NCBI GenBank assembly: GCA_963921795.1
Contig: OY997659.1
Span: forward strand, 54,784,811 to 54,848,810
Reading direction: 5' to 3'
Source of the DNA: Nannobrachium achirus
Lineage: Eukaryota; Chordata; Actinopteri; Myctophiformes; Myctophidae
DNA: 64,000 nucleotides
The notes below the pieces were generated by a model, which was not told the DNA's origin, made no database searches, and saw only the letters and a list, made by a program, of their open reading frames with translations. Made by a program: the position numbers and the translations under genes. Shown here piece after piece: positions 32,898-44,398 of the stretch; position 1 is the stretch's first letter; each line of letters starts with the position of its first letter.

Positions 32898-33171
32898 CTG
32901 AGGTTACGATACTGACATATGTTAATCGGCAGTCGATGCAGAGGCCCTCTGCGGTGGTTTCACGTCTCTAGATGCTCTGGGAGGCCCGCAAACGCAGCGT
33001 CCATTTGGCAATAGAATGAAAGAGATTTTCCCTGAACTCAAAATTCCATTCATTCTATTGCCAAATGGATGCCGCATTTGCGAGCCTCCCAAAGCAGCTA
33101 CAGACGTGAAACCACCACAGGGATGCTCTGCATCGAGTGCGGTTTGACATATATCAGAATCATAACCTCAG
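32898..33171. repeat. 274-bp imperfect palindrome
   Basis: The arms pair from CTGAGGTTACGAT on the left to ATCATAACCTCAG on the right, meeting near 33035, with scattered mismatches. Near the centre the arms carry CATTTGGCAATAGAATG and its complement CATTCTATTGCCAAATG. Confidence 0.85.
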
Positions 33172-33379
33172 CAGCTTTTGAAGATGACCGTTTGCACGTT
33201 TCAATATGTAGGGGCCACATTATGACACTTAATGTCGAGGGGCGAACGACACCACACTCGAGGGGTCGCAGGGATCGTGTGGTGTGAGTTTCGTGTCGAT
33301 AGTGGCCACGAGCCCAACGTTCTGGCCATAGATATTTGGCTGAGGCAATAACATGAGTCTATCGCGCAATCCAATAGGC

Positions 33380-34780
33380 CAATACATGTTTATTGCTAAT
33401 CGGACGGTCCAAATGGCAATAGAATCCATTTTAATACTCTGTTACATAACAAAGCATCTTCATGGCTTATTTTATAAGTTCAGAAGGTGCTACAGACACC
33501 CCAATTAAGCCACACAGTCATCTTTCACCGCTCTATCATAATATGCTGAGTTTGAGCCCAAGGGGCCTTTATTTGGGTGAAAAGTAAAGGTTTTAGTGAG
33601 CCGAAAAAGGCCAGGTGTTCATTTGGCAATATTTGCTTTTTTCATTTTGAAACTTCAAACGGCTCCCGCTCCAAAACCGTGATAGATAACGATTAGCTCC
33701 GGATACATTTTATTATTTGATAGGCCTAGATAACGCACATGCAGTATGGTAGCTTTTGGTGGTCCAGGGGAGAAATAGGAGCAAAAGAGTATCGACCAAT
33801 GTCCGTTTGGCAAGAGAAAAGAATTTCTACCCCAAAAAAAGCATCTTCATGGCTTATATTATAAGTTCTGTGGGTGATACAGACACCCCAATTATGCCAC
33901 ACAGTCATCTTTCACCGCTATATCATAATATGCTGAGTTTTAGCCAGAGGGGCCTTTATTTGGGTGAAAAGTAAAGGTTTTAGTGAGCCGAAAAAGGCCA
34001 GGTGTTCATTTGGCAATATTTGCTTTTTTCATTTTGAAACTTCAAACGGCTCCCGCTCCAAAACCGTGATAGATAACGATTAGCTCCGGATACATTTTAT
34101 TATTTGATAGGCCTAGATAACGCACATGCAGTATGGTAGCTTTTGGTGGTCCAGGGGAGAAATAGGAGCAAAAGAGTATCGACCAATGTCCGTTTGGCAA
34201 GAGAAAATAATTTCTACCCCAAAAAAAGCATCTTCATGGCTTATATTATAAGTTCTGTGGGTGATACAGACACCCCAATTATGCCACACAGTCATCTTTC
34301 ACCGCTATATCATAATATGCTGAGTTTTAGCCAGAGGGGCCTTTATTTGGGTGAAAAGTAAAGGTTATAGTGAGCCAAAAAAGGCCAGGCGTTCATTTGG
34401 CAATATTAGCTTTTTTCATTTTGAAACTTCAAACGGCTCCCGCTCCAAAACCGTGATAGATAACGATTAGCTCCGGATATATTTTATTATTTGATAGGCC
34501 TAGATAACGCACATGCAGTATGGTAGCTTTTGGTGGTCCAGGGGAGAAATAGGAGCAAAAGAGTATGGACCAATGTCCGTTTGGCAAGAGAAAATAATAC
34601 CCCCCCCAAAATCAAAGCGTTTTTTGTCCGCCAATCGGCGATACGACCACCCCAGGCCCCCAGATTCTCAGCAGCGATAGTCCTCGTGCCCAACAATCAT
34701 AATCTAGAAGCTGGTCTTTGTACATATTGTAGAAAAAAAGTGCTTCACTTCGGAGACTCCGAAAGCTCTTAGAGTCTACG
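33380..34780. repeat. 387-bp tandem repeats, group 2
   Basis: One partial unit (from about 33385, TTGCTAATCGGACGG) and three units with the GGTAGCTTTTGGTGGTCCAG marker at about 33747, 34134 and 34521. Copy 2 has one unit fewer. Confidence 0.88.
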
Positions 34781-34840
34781 TCTCTGAGAACTTTTGGAGC
34801 AGAAGTTGACCTTTTGAGACAAACCTTTTTTCTACAGGTT

Positions 34841-35110
34841 CTGAGGTTGCGAAACTGACATATATTGATCGGCAGTCGATACAGAGGCCCTCTGTGGTGG
34901 TTTCAAGTCTCTAGCTGCTCTGGGAGGCCCGCAAACGCGGCGCCCAGTTGGCAATAGAATGAAATAGATTTTGACTGAACTCAAAATGCCATTCATTCTA
35001 TTGCCAAATGGATGCCGCGTTTGCGGGGCCTCCCAGAGCAGCTAGAGACGTGAAACCACCACAGGGATGCTCTGCATCGAGTGCGGTCCGACATATATCA
35101 GAATCATAAC
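34841..35110. repeat. 270-bp imperfect palindrome, second copy
   Basis: Same structure as 32898-33171, with its centre near 34980 between CAGTTGGCAATAGAATG and CATTCTATTGCCAAATG. Follows repeat group 2 just as the other follows group 1, so a block of repeats plus palindrome was itself duplicated. Confidence 0.83.
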
Positions 35111-35638
35111 TTGGGCTCTCTGTCACCCAGAACCAGGCTGAGTGCACCCAGAACCAGGCTGAGTGCCTGGAGCTCTCTGCCCAGGCAGAGCACTTCTTCT
35201 CCTGGGGGGGGGGGGGCTTCTCTGCAGCCCCTGGAAGTCACCCAGAACTAGGCTGAAGAAGGCCAGTACATCTAATCGGACGTGATCACATGACCTCAGC
35301 CCCATGCATATTGTCATTTGGACTGGACGTGACCAATTGGCAAGAGACCAATGTTCAGACGGCACCTTTAACATGTATGTCCCCTGGTGGCGGACTAATC
35401 TAGTGCCAATTGTACTGTTTTTCTTGCCGATAGGACACGTCCAATTGATAGGATTTTCCCAATTGGACGTGTCCAAAAGGAAGGATCCTGTCAATTGTAC
35501 GGGCCGATCGGCAATATGCTATGGACAATTGGACGAAATCTTTTCCCTAAGCTTCTACGCAACTTTGTGCGGTCCGGTTGGCACTAAAATGTCCAATTGG
35601 AACTACGCTCGCGGTTACCAATTGGACGATAGGGAATA
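35111..35638. other. Right end of the 8-kb element
   Basis: Starts with an ACCCAGAACCAGGCTGAGTG repeat and a G run, then about a dozen motif variants close together (GACCAATTGGCAAG, CCGATCGGCAATATG, ACCAATTGGACG) up to the end at AGGGAATA. No gene. Confidence 0.55.
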
Positions 35639-37857
35639 TCCTGTTGTAGGATTCATTTATCATTTTTGCATTGAACCATAAATCATGTTTTGCCTTCTCC
35701 TCCAGGGGCAATACTGGCAACAGAGCCTTCTGAGCATCTCTTGCTTCCTTGATTAAGTTTAAATACTTCATAAACACATATTGATTCAGTTTAAATACTT
35801 CATAAACACACATTAAGTTTAAATACTTCATAAACACACATTAAGTGTGAATACTTCTTAAAACTTACATTGATTAAGTTTAAATACTCCATAAACACAC
35901 ATTAAGTTTAAATACTTCATAAACACACATTGCACCTCATGTTGGGATCCAGTTTGCATCCACTCCCAAATGCTTTAGGTGTCAATATGCTTTTTTTTTT
36001 TCATGACTGGTGTCTCCGTTTCGACAACACTTTGAGTGTTTCGGACTACTTTTCAGCCTCTGGGGGCTGTGAACCCTTTACAACAGCCAGTGTGCATTGC
36101 GACACCATCAGTAGGCCTATGCGTTTCAGCCCCAGTGGCGGGTAGTTCAACCATTACGCATATTTCATTTTCATCCTGAACACCTTTATCAGACACCATA
36201 ATAAATAGCAATGCAAAATACCAACTGTTTAAATATAAAACAGTGCCTTCAGTGAAATCAGAACAATGTGCAAAACCCAAACTTAAATCACAGTTAAAAA
36301 CTCAAAACCTTCAGAACAGAGTCAGACCCACAAACGGGTTAAAACCATGGATTGTAGTGGTTACAGTGATGGTAGTTGCTGTAGTAATGGTTGTGGTGGT
36401 TGAGGGAGTGCTGCGTGCAAGGTTGAGTTAAATGTTGCTGTGGTTGTAGAGATTGCTGTGTGGAAGGTTGAGTTAACTGTTGCTGTGGTTGTAGAGGTTG
36501 CTGCGTGGAAGATTGAGTTAGCAGTTGCTGTGGTTGTAGAGGTTGCTGCGTGGAAGGTTGAGTTAGCAGTTGCTGTGGTTGTAGAGATTGCTGCGTGGAA
36601 GGTTGAGTTAACTTTTGCTGTGGTTGTAGAGGTTGCTGCGTGGAAGGTTGAGATAATTGTTGCTGTGGTTGTAGAGATTGCTGTGTGGAAGGTTGAGTTA
36701 ACTGTTGCTGTGGTTGTAGAGGTTGCTGTGTAAAAAGGTTGAGTTAGCAGTTGCTGTGGTTGTAACACACATTGATTCAGTTTAAATACTTCATAAACAC
36801 ACATTGATTAAGTTGAAATACTTCATAAACACCATGATTAAGTTTAAATACTTCATAAACAACAAACATTGATTCAGTTTAAATACTTCATAAACACACA
36901 TTGATTAAGTTTAAATATGTCGTAAACACACATTGCACCTCATGTTTGGATCCAGTTTGCATCCACTCCCAAATGCTTTTTTGCAGGTTAGATGCCTTGT
37001 TCAATTTTGCCTTTCTCTCTTTTTGCAAAATTTCCAGTTTATCCAGTAGGGCTTTAGGTGTCAATATGCTTTTCGTCTCCGTTTCGTGTCTCCGTTTCGA
37101 CAGCACTTTGAGTGGTTTCGGACAGTTTTGCAGCCTCTGGGGGCTGTGAACCCTTTACAACAGCCAGCGTGCATTGTGTCACCATCAGTAGGCCTATGCC
37201 TTCAGTGAAATCAGAACAATGTGCTAAACCCAAACTTAAATCAGTTAAAACCTCAAAACCTTCAGAACAGAGTCAGACCCTCGAACGGGTTGCAACCATA
37301 ACATTGTAACAGTGAACCATGAACCCTCGAACGGGTTACAACCATAAAACTGAAACCATGAACCACCAATGCATTGGACTTGTACCCGGTTGTAGATTTG
37401 CTGTGGTTGTAGAGATTGCTGCGTGGAAGGTCGAGTTAACTGTTGCTGTGGTTGTAAAGGTTGCTGCGTGGAAGGTTGAGTTAACTGTTGCTGTGGTTGT
37501 ATAGATTGCTGTGTGGAAGGTTGAGTTAACTGTTGCTGTGGTTGTAGAGATTGCTGCGTGGAAGGTTGAGTTAACTGTTGCTGTGGTTGTAGAGATTGCT
37601 GCGTGGAAGGTTGAGTTAACTGTTGCTGTGGTTGTAGAGACTGCTGTGTGGAAGGTCGAGTTAGCGGTTGCTGTGGTAGTGGAGGTTGCTGCATGGTAGG
37701 TTGGAACTCTTTGGCTTGAGGATTGAGTGCGACTGTGGGTTCCTTTAACAAGTTTCCTTTCCCGTTGTAGGATTCATTTATCATTTTTGCATTGAACCAT
37801 AAATCATGTTTTGCCTTCTCCTTCGGGGGCAATACTGGCAACAGAGCCTTCTGAGCA
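35639..37857 (-). repeat. Gag-derived array units between the two 8-kb copies
   Basis: Starts with the gag middle segment (CTGTTGTAGGATTC) that was split by the 8-kb insertion, then 32-bp repeats (about 35745-35930), gag N-terminal sequence (about 35940-36200), a leader landmark (about 36246), 45-bp Gln/Pro repeats (about 36415-36760), 32-bp repeats, gag N-terminal sequence (36960-37140), leader (37200), Gln/Pro repeats (37395-37690) and the middle segment (KEARDAQKALLP) to about 37870. Confidence 0.85.
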
Positions 37858-38718
37858 TCTCTTGCTTCCTTGATTAAGTTTAAATACTTCATAAACACAC
37901 ATTGATTCAGTTTAAATACTTCATAAACACACATTGCACCTCATGTTTGGATCTAGTTTGCATCCACTCCCAAATGCTTTTTTGCAGGTTAGATGCCTTG
38001 TTCAATTTTGCCTTGCTCTCTTTTAGCAAAGTTTCCAGTTTATCCAGTAGGGCTTTAGGTGTCAATATGCTTTTCGTCTCCGTTTCGTGTCTCCGTTTCG
38101 ACAACACTTTGAGTGGTTTCGGACAGTTTTTCAGCCTCTGTGGGCTGTGAACCCTTTACAACAGCCAGCGTGCATTGTGTCACCATCAGTAGGCCTATGC
38201 CTTCAGTGAAATCAGAACAATGTGCTAAACCCAAACTTAAATCATTTAAACCCTCAAAACCTTCAGAACAGAGTCAGACCCACGAACGTGTTGCAACCAT
38301 AACATTGTAACAGTGAACCATGAACCCTCGAACGGGTTACAACCATAAAACTGAAACTATGAACCACCAATGCATTGGACTTGTACCCGGTTGTAGATTT
38401 GCTGTGGTTGTAGAGGTTGCTGTGTGGAAGGTTGAGTTAACTGTTGCTGTGGTTGTAGAGGTTGCTGCGTGGAAGGTTGAGTTAACTGTTGCTGTGGTTG
38501 TAGAGGTTGCTGCGTGGAAGGTTGAGTTAACTGTTGCTGTGGTTGTAGAGATTGCTGCGTGGAAGGTTGAGTTAACTGTTGCTGTGGTTGTAGAGATTGC
38601 TGCGTGGAAGGTTGAGTTAGCGGTTGCTGTGGTAGTGGAGGTTGCTGCATGGTATGTTGGATCTCTTTGGCTTGAGGATTGAGTGTGACTGCGGGTTCCT
38701 TTAACATGTTTCCTTTCC
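37858..38718 (-). repeat. Gag-derived array unit left of element copy 2
   Basis: Same order as 26791-27635: 32-bp repeats, LTPKALLDKLETL segment, leader landmark at about 38203, Gln/Pro repeats (38393-38640), middle segment cut at TTTCC. Confidence 0.85.
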
Positions 38719-39060
38719 GCCCTTAGGGAACTTGCGGTCCGATTGGTCGCACCCGATCTCCGGTCGAACCCACGCAGCCAAGGGCACCTCCCCTTTCCGG
38801 GGCCCCTAAAAATAGGGGAGGGGGCCCTAAAAAAACTAAAAAATTTTCCCCGCAAGGCGCACCCGGCCCCGGGGCCCGGGGCCGGGTTTTTTTGAAAATC
38901 CCATCGTGCCGCCGTCCACCACCAGGCGGAGTGGCGCTCCACACCTCCCGGACTCTTGCCAATCGGACCGTCCTATTGCCGATAGCTTACTGTTACGGTG
39001 CCGCTCGGACGGGTCCGATCGGCAATTGAAGCCATTAAGCGCTTTGGGTTCTGCCTGTCA

Positions 39061-40073
39061 CGCCTCTATCTACCTGTATCACCTCTGTACCGTATCACCT
39101 CTCTCTACCTGTCTCACCTCTCTCTACCTGTCTCAACTCTGCACCTCTCTCTACCTGTCTCACCTCTCTCTACCTGTCTCACCTCTCTCTACCTGTCTCA
39201 CCTCTCTGTTCCTGTCTCACCTATGCACCTCTCTCTACCTGTCTCACCTCTCTCTACCTGTCTCACCTCTCAACCTGTCTCACCTCTGTACCGTATCACC
39301 TCTCTCTACCTGTCTCACCTCTCTCTACCTGTCTCACCTCTGCACCTCTCTCTACCTGTCTCACCTTTCTCTACCTGTCTCACCTCTCTCTACCTGTCTC
39401 ACCTCTCTTTTCCTGTCTCACCTCTGCACCTCTCTCTACCTGTCTCACCTCTCTCTACCTGTCTCACCTCTCAACCTGTCTCACCTCTGTACCGTATCAC
39501 CTCTCTCTACCTGTCTCACCTCTCAACCTGTCTCACCTCTCTCTACCTGTCTCACCTCTGTACTGTATCACTTCTCTCTACCTGTCTCACCGCTCAACCT
39601 GTCTCACCTCTCTCTACCTGTCTCACCTCTGCACCTATCTCAACCTGTCTCACCTCTCTCTACCTGTCTCACCTCTGCACCTATCTCTACCTGTCTCACC
39701 TCTCAACCTGTCTCACCTCTCTCTACCTGTCTCACCTCTCAACCTGTCTCACCTCTCTCTACCTGTCTCAACTCTCTCAACCTGTCTCACCTCTCCCTAC
39801 CTGTCTCACCTCTCTACCTGTCTCAACTCTCTCTACCTGTCTCACCTCTCAACCTGTCTCACCTCTCTCTACCTGTCTCACCTCTCAACCTGTCTCAACT
39901 CTCTCAACCTGTCTCACCTCTCTCTACCTGTCTCACCTCTCTACCTGTCTCAACTCTCTCTACCTGTCTCACCTCTGTACCGTATCACCTCTCTCTACCT
40001 GTCACCTCTTGAACTGTCTCACCTCTCTACCTGTCTCACCTCTCTCTACCTGTCTCACCTCTGTAATGTATCA
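39061..40073. repeat. 19-bp CT-rich minisatellite, copy 2
   Basis: Same unit as 27950-28881, with a different number and order of variants; open frames of 368 and 509 codons are compositional. Confidence 0.92.
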
Positions 40074-40340
40074 GTGTCGCCCCAACCAGTCCCCCCAAGT
40101 GCCGCAAGAGCCACCCCCCAATGTCTCCCAACCAGTGACTACCCCTGTGTTACCCCTTACATGCCCCATTCCAGTGTTCCTCGTTGTTCCAGTGAGCCTA
40201 TTCATCACTCCCCCAGCCAGTGACCCCCCTGAAGTGCTTGTAGCCCCCCCCCCCCCCCCCCCCCCCCCCATGTCCTTGGGGTACTTGCCCTCTGCTTGCT
40301 CTGCACGCACACAAGTAGGCAATGGCATTCAAGCCCAATC

Positions 40341-40442
40341 TTGCCAATTGGACGTTTTAAACGTCCAATTGGCAATATCATTACATTATATGTATAATGT
40401 AATGATATTGCCAATTGGACGTTTAAAACGTCCAATTGGCAA
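40341..40442. repeat. Perfect 102-bp nested palindrome, copy 2
   Basis: Identical to 29258-29359 by eye, exactly 11083 bp away. Confidence 0.92.
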
Positions 40443-40808
40443 TATCATTACATTATTTATGTATTTGCAGTGTCTCAGAAATAGATTCCAGTGTATATAT
40501 ATTTTTATTCCACTGTTGCACATTTAAAACATAAAATTAAATAACAAAACAGTGCCCTTTAAGAAAAAACAAAAAACAGCCCTTTCAGAATGTTCAATTT
40601 TTTTTGCAACAATAAAACTTTTGACAAGACAAAAAGGCCTTTCAGAATTACTTTTTAAAACAATAATAAAACATTTTATGCCGTGCACACAGGCTAAAAG
40701 AAAAAAAAAACAGGCTAACATGCCTTCACACTTTTTAATAAGTCAGAATAAAGTCAGTTTTGATTTGCGTTATGTCAAACATTGTTTTCTTTTCTCTTTT
40801 CTTTCTAG

Positions 40809-40864
40809 GTGGCGGTGGCGTAACAGCGGGCGAGCAGGTAGGTTTTAGTTAGGGTCTCAGCCAG
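40809..40864 (+). other. Candidate noncoding exon, copy 2
   Basis: Acceptor CTTTCTAG and donor GTAAGT retained as in copy 1. Confidence 0.35.
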
Positions 40865-40916
40865 GTAAGTACTAGCATAGGACTAGCGTAGGACTTTAGC
40901 TCAATACTTGCATTAC

Positions 40917-41195
40917 TTGCAATTGGACTGCCAAACGTCCATTTGGCCAATTGCCAATTGGACGTTTTAAACGTCCAATTGGCAATATAATGTAATGATA
41001 TTGCCAATTGGACGTTTTACGTCCAATTGGCAATATAATGTAATGATTCCAGGGACACCCTGGGCAGGCTCTCCCTGTCCCTGCCTCATAATGTTAGCCA
41101 GTGCCTAAAGTGGGCACTTAACGTCCAATTGGCAATATAATGTAATGATATTGCCAATTGGATGTTTTAAACGTCCAATTGGCAATATCATTACA
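40917..41195. repeat. Cluster of TTGCCAATTGGAC palindromes, copy 2
   Basis: Counterpart of 29848-30125, same arrangement. A further cluster counterpart of 30754-30972 lies at about 41772-41990. Confidence 0.83.
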
Positions 41196-41601
41196 CCGTC
41201 ATTACATGGTCCCCAAACTCAGTTAATTGAGTGGCCGCCTCTCGAGGTTCACTCTTGGCTGTCGCACCTGTCAAATACATAGAAGAAATATAAGAAACCA
41301 AGTATTGATCACACGAATGAGATAATGGAGTGGCAAAGACCTTGCCGCTGGCCTCCATCTGGGTGCTTACTGGTACAGCAGGACGTTCATCTTCCGCCAC
41401 CTCCACTTCCCCCGCCAATTCTCTGCCATCAAACGGATCCGGTACTACCGGCACCGTAGGGCTTGGCTGTAGAGAGAGATTGATGGGGAGGTCCGGTTCG
41501 TCCCCGAACTCCATCTCGTCGGAGGTGATCGGGACCTCTGGATCCGGTTCGTCCCCGAACTCCATCTCGTCGGAGTTGAACGGGACCTCTGGATCCTCCA
41601 C
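41191..41601 (-). CDS. Acidic reading frame with two 17-residue repeats, copy 2
   Basis: 136 codons; identical to the 30122-30583 frame except that one 51-bp repeat (DPEVPITSAEMEFGDEP) is missing. The frame is preserved, with no stop introduced. Start and splicing are unresolved as in copy 1. Confidence 0.35.
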   Translation of the reverse strand: MEDPEVPFNSDEMEFGDEPDPEVPITSDEMEFGDEPDLPINLSLQPSPTVPVVPDPFDGRELAGEVEVAEDERPAVPVSTQMEASGKVFATPLSHSCDQYLVSYISSMYLTGATAKSEPREAATQLTEFGDHVMTV

Positions 41602-42146
41602 GCTCGGCAGTAGAGAGATTGGTCTTTGTCAAACCCAAATACATTCTAGGGGCAACTGGACGGTTCAAATGGCAAGAGATATACATTTGCTCAATTGCTT
41701 GCCTAATGCTTACTCACCATGCTTTTGCTCCTTCAGCACAGGTCCAAAAGGACCTTAAATGGAGTCTATTGCCATTTGGATATCATCCAATCGGCAAGAT
41801 TATGCACTGTGTTCAAAAGCTCCAATTGGCAATATAATGTAATGATATTGCCAATTGGAAGTTTTTTGGGTTAGGGTTAGGAACTTCCTTTTTGTCCTTT
41901 TTCTCGTTTTAAACGTCCAATAGGCAATATAATGTAATGATATTGCCAATTGGACGTTTTAAACGTCCAATTGGCAATAGAACGGCCAGAGATTTTTTAT
42001 GTGAAAATAGCAAGTGAATCAATCAATCATAATGCCACTGGTCGCAGGTGTGTTAATTAAGGCCACCTGGTTTTGCTCACATCAGACCTCACTTCACAAA
42101 GTGCACAGGACAGAGACTGAGTGATTTCAGAGACAAAGAATACAAC

Positions 42147-42465
42147 ATGCCAAAGGTAATAACAGTCATAATAAAAGTCATAATAGTAAATTATGTTGGC
42201 AAAAAATGTTTCTTGCTAGTTTAAAGAAGACAATGTTATAAATGTTTCAATACCATTCCATGCATTTATTATTCTTTTTTCTTTTTCAGTACAACCTCAA
42301 GATGGGAAAGGCCACAGGGAGCCTTTGGCCTGACTGCCAAAACTGCAGGAGATGCATGGCAGAGATGGTCACGCTCAACAATGCCCTCATCAGGGCCGAG
42401 AGGGAGCGTAACGGTTACCGTGCGGCCCTCACTGAATTACTGGAAAAGTGGGCAGAGGTATGTAT

Positions 42466-42500
<35 letters not shown>

Positions 42501-42705
42501 TACTATCTGACTGCCTCGTCACCAGACTGTATTTGTTTAATCTTTCCAGGTGGAAAAAAAGGACGAGGAAGGAGGCCAGGCGGAGACAGGAGACAAAGAA
42601 GAGGAGAAGACTGAAAGAGGAGAGGAAGAAAGCTTCCATACAGCATGTGGGGACGAAGCAGATGAAAAGGATGGGGGAGAGGGGGCAGGGGCCAAGATTG
42701 TTTAA
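42147..42705 (+). CDS. Three-exon gene for a CxxCxxC protein, copy 2
   Basis: Exons 42147-42155, 42290-42457 and 42550-42705, each exactly 11018 bp from copy 1, same splice signals. Two changes were seen in the coding sequence: the first codon of exon 2 is TAC instead of GAC (Asp to Tyr) and its fifth is ATG instead of AAG (Lys to Met). CQNCRRC and the acidic tail are unchanged, and no stop or frameshift is present. Confidence 0.55.
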
Positions 42706-42907
42706 AAATGTAATAAAAAATGTGGCAACTATGCACAACATGAGTTTGACTTCTGTACTTGTCCTTGAACAATGACTGCCTTTACAATTATAAATGTATA
42801 ATCATAATCTCAGATACCTTTCCAGGTGAACTAGCACTTTTCAAAATCTACATAGAATCAGGGGCCACAAAACGACGAGTCGATAGTGACAAAGTAAAAA
42901 GCATTTC

Positions 42908-43850
42908 AGTTCCAATACATGTTTATTGCTAATCGGACGGTCCAAATGGCAATAGAATCCATTTTAATACATAACAAAGCATCTTCATGGCTTATTTCAT
43001 AAGTTCTGTAGGTGCTACAGACACCCCACTTTATTTGGGTGAAAAGTAAAGGTTTTAGTGAGCCGAAAAAGGCCAGGTGTTCATTTGGCAATATTTGCTT
43101 TTTTCATTTTGAAACTTCAAACGGCTCCCGCTCCAAAACCGTGATAGATAACGATTAGCTCCGGATACATTTTATTATTTGATAGGCCTAGATAACGCAC
43201 ATGCAGTATGGTAGCTTTTGGTGGTCCAGGGGAGAAATAGGAGCAAAAGAGTATCGACCAATGTCCGTTTGGCAAGAGAAAAGATTTTCTACCCCAAAAA
43301 AAGCATCTTCATGGCTTATATTATAAGTTCTGTGGGTGCTACAGACACCCCAATTATGCCACACAGTCATCTTTCACCGCTATATCATAATATGCTGAGT
43401 TTTAGCCAGAGGGGCCTTTATTTGGGTGAAAAGTAAAGGTTATAGTGAGCCAAAAAAGGCCAGGCGTTCATTTGGCAATATTAGCTTTTTTCATTTTGAA
43501 ACTTCAAACGGCTCCCGCTCCAAAACCGTGATAGATAACGATTAGCTCCGGATATATTTTATTATTTGATAGGCCTAGATAACGCACATGCAGTATGGTA
43601 GCTTTTGGTGGTCCAGGGGAGAAATAGGAGCAAAAGAATATCGACCAATGTCCGTTTGGCAAGAGAAAATAATACCCCCCCCCAAAATGAAAGTGTTTTT
43701 TGTCCGCCGATCGGCCATACAACCACCCCAGGCCCCCAGATTCTCAGCAGCGATAGTCCTCGTGCCCAACAATCATAATCTAGAAGCTAGTCTTTGTACA
43801 TATTGTAGAAAAAAAGTGCTTCATTTTGGAGCCTCCGAAAGCTCTTAGAG
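42908..43850. repeat. 387-bp tandem repeats, group 1, copy 2
   Basis: Units with the marker at about 43207 and 43594, as in copy 1. Confidence 0.88.
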
Positions 43851-43916
43851 TCTACGCCTCTGAGACCTTTCGGAGCAGAAGTTGACCTTTTGAGACAAAC
43901 TTTTTTTCTACAGGTT

Positions 43917-44190
43917 CTGAGGTTACGATACTGACATATGTTAATCGGCAGTCGATGCAGAGGCCCTCTGCGGTGGTTTCACGTCTCTAGATGCTCTGGG
44001 AGGCCCGCAAACGCAGCGTCCATTTGGCAATAGAATGAAAGAGATTTTCCCTGAACTCAAAATTCCATTCATTCTATTGCCAAATGGATGCCGCATTTGC
44101 GAGCCTCCCAAAGCAGCTACAGACGTGAAACCACCACAGGGATGCTCTGCATCGAGTGCGGTTTGACATATATCAGAATCATAACCTCAG
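43917..44190. repeat. 274-bp imperfect palindrome, copy 2
   Basis: Counterpart of 32898-33171. Confidence 0.85.
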
Positions 44191-44398
44191 CAGCTTTTGA
44201 AGATGACCGTTTGCACATTTCAATATGTAGGGGCCACATTATGACACTTAATGTCGAGGGGCGAACGACACCACACTCGAGGGGTCGCAGGGATCGTGTG
44301 GTGTGAGTTTCGTGTCGATAGTGGCCACGAGCCCAACGTTCTGGCCATAGATATTTGGCTGAGGCAATAACATGAGTCTATCGCGCAATCCAATAGGC

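Larger units (their letters stand above)
27636..35638. mobile_element. Unrecognised 8-kb insertion carrying TTGCCAATTGGAC motifs, copy 1
   Basis: Interrupts the gag segment CCTTTCC|TGTTGTAGG (intact at about 26692), with TCC on both sides (27633-27635, 35639-35641) as a possible 3-bp TSD. The left end is GCCCTTAGGG and the right end GATAGGGAATA; just inside each end the motif GTCC(A/G)ATTGG lies inverted. The interior has about fifty copies of TTGCCAATTGGAC or variants such as TTGCCAAATGG and GCCGATCGGAC, which I do not see outside. It carries a 19-bp minisatellite, palindromes, an acidic ORF, a three-exon gene and 387-bp repeats. No transposase, polymerase or integrase is recognised. It could be a nonautonomous derivative of a large DNA transposon, or ordinary DNA moved by rearrangement. 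Confidence 0.55.
26775..37857. repeat. 11-kb tandem duplication, copy 1
   Basis: Matches 37858-48648 from end to end. The offset is 11083 on the left and 10790 on the right, the difference coming from internal repeat-number changes. It contains gag-derived units on both sides of the 8-kb element. Confidence 0.9.

Noticed and set aside
32170-34696. Repeated 60-72 codon frames in the 387-bp repeats
   Set aside because: Present on both strands, repeat with the unit, no coding signature.
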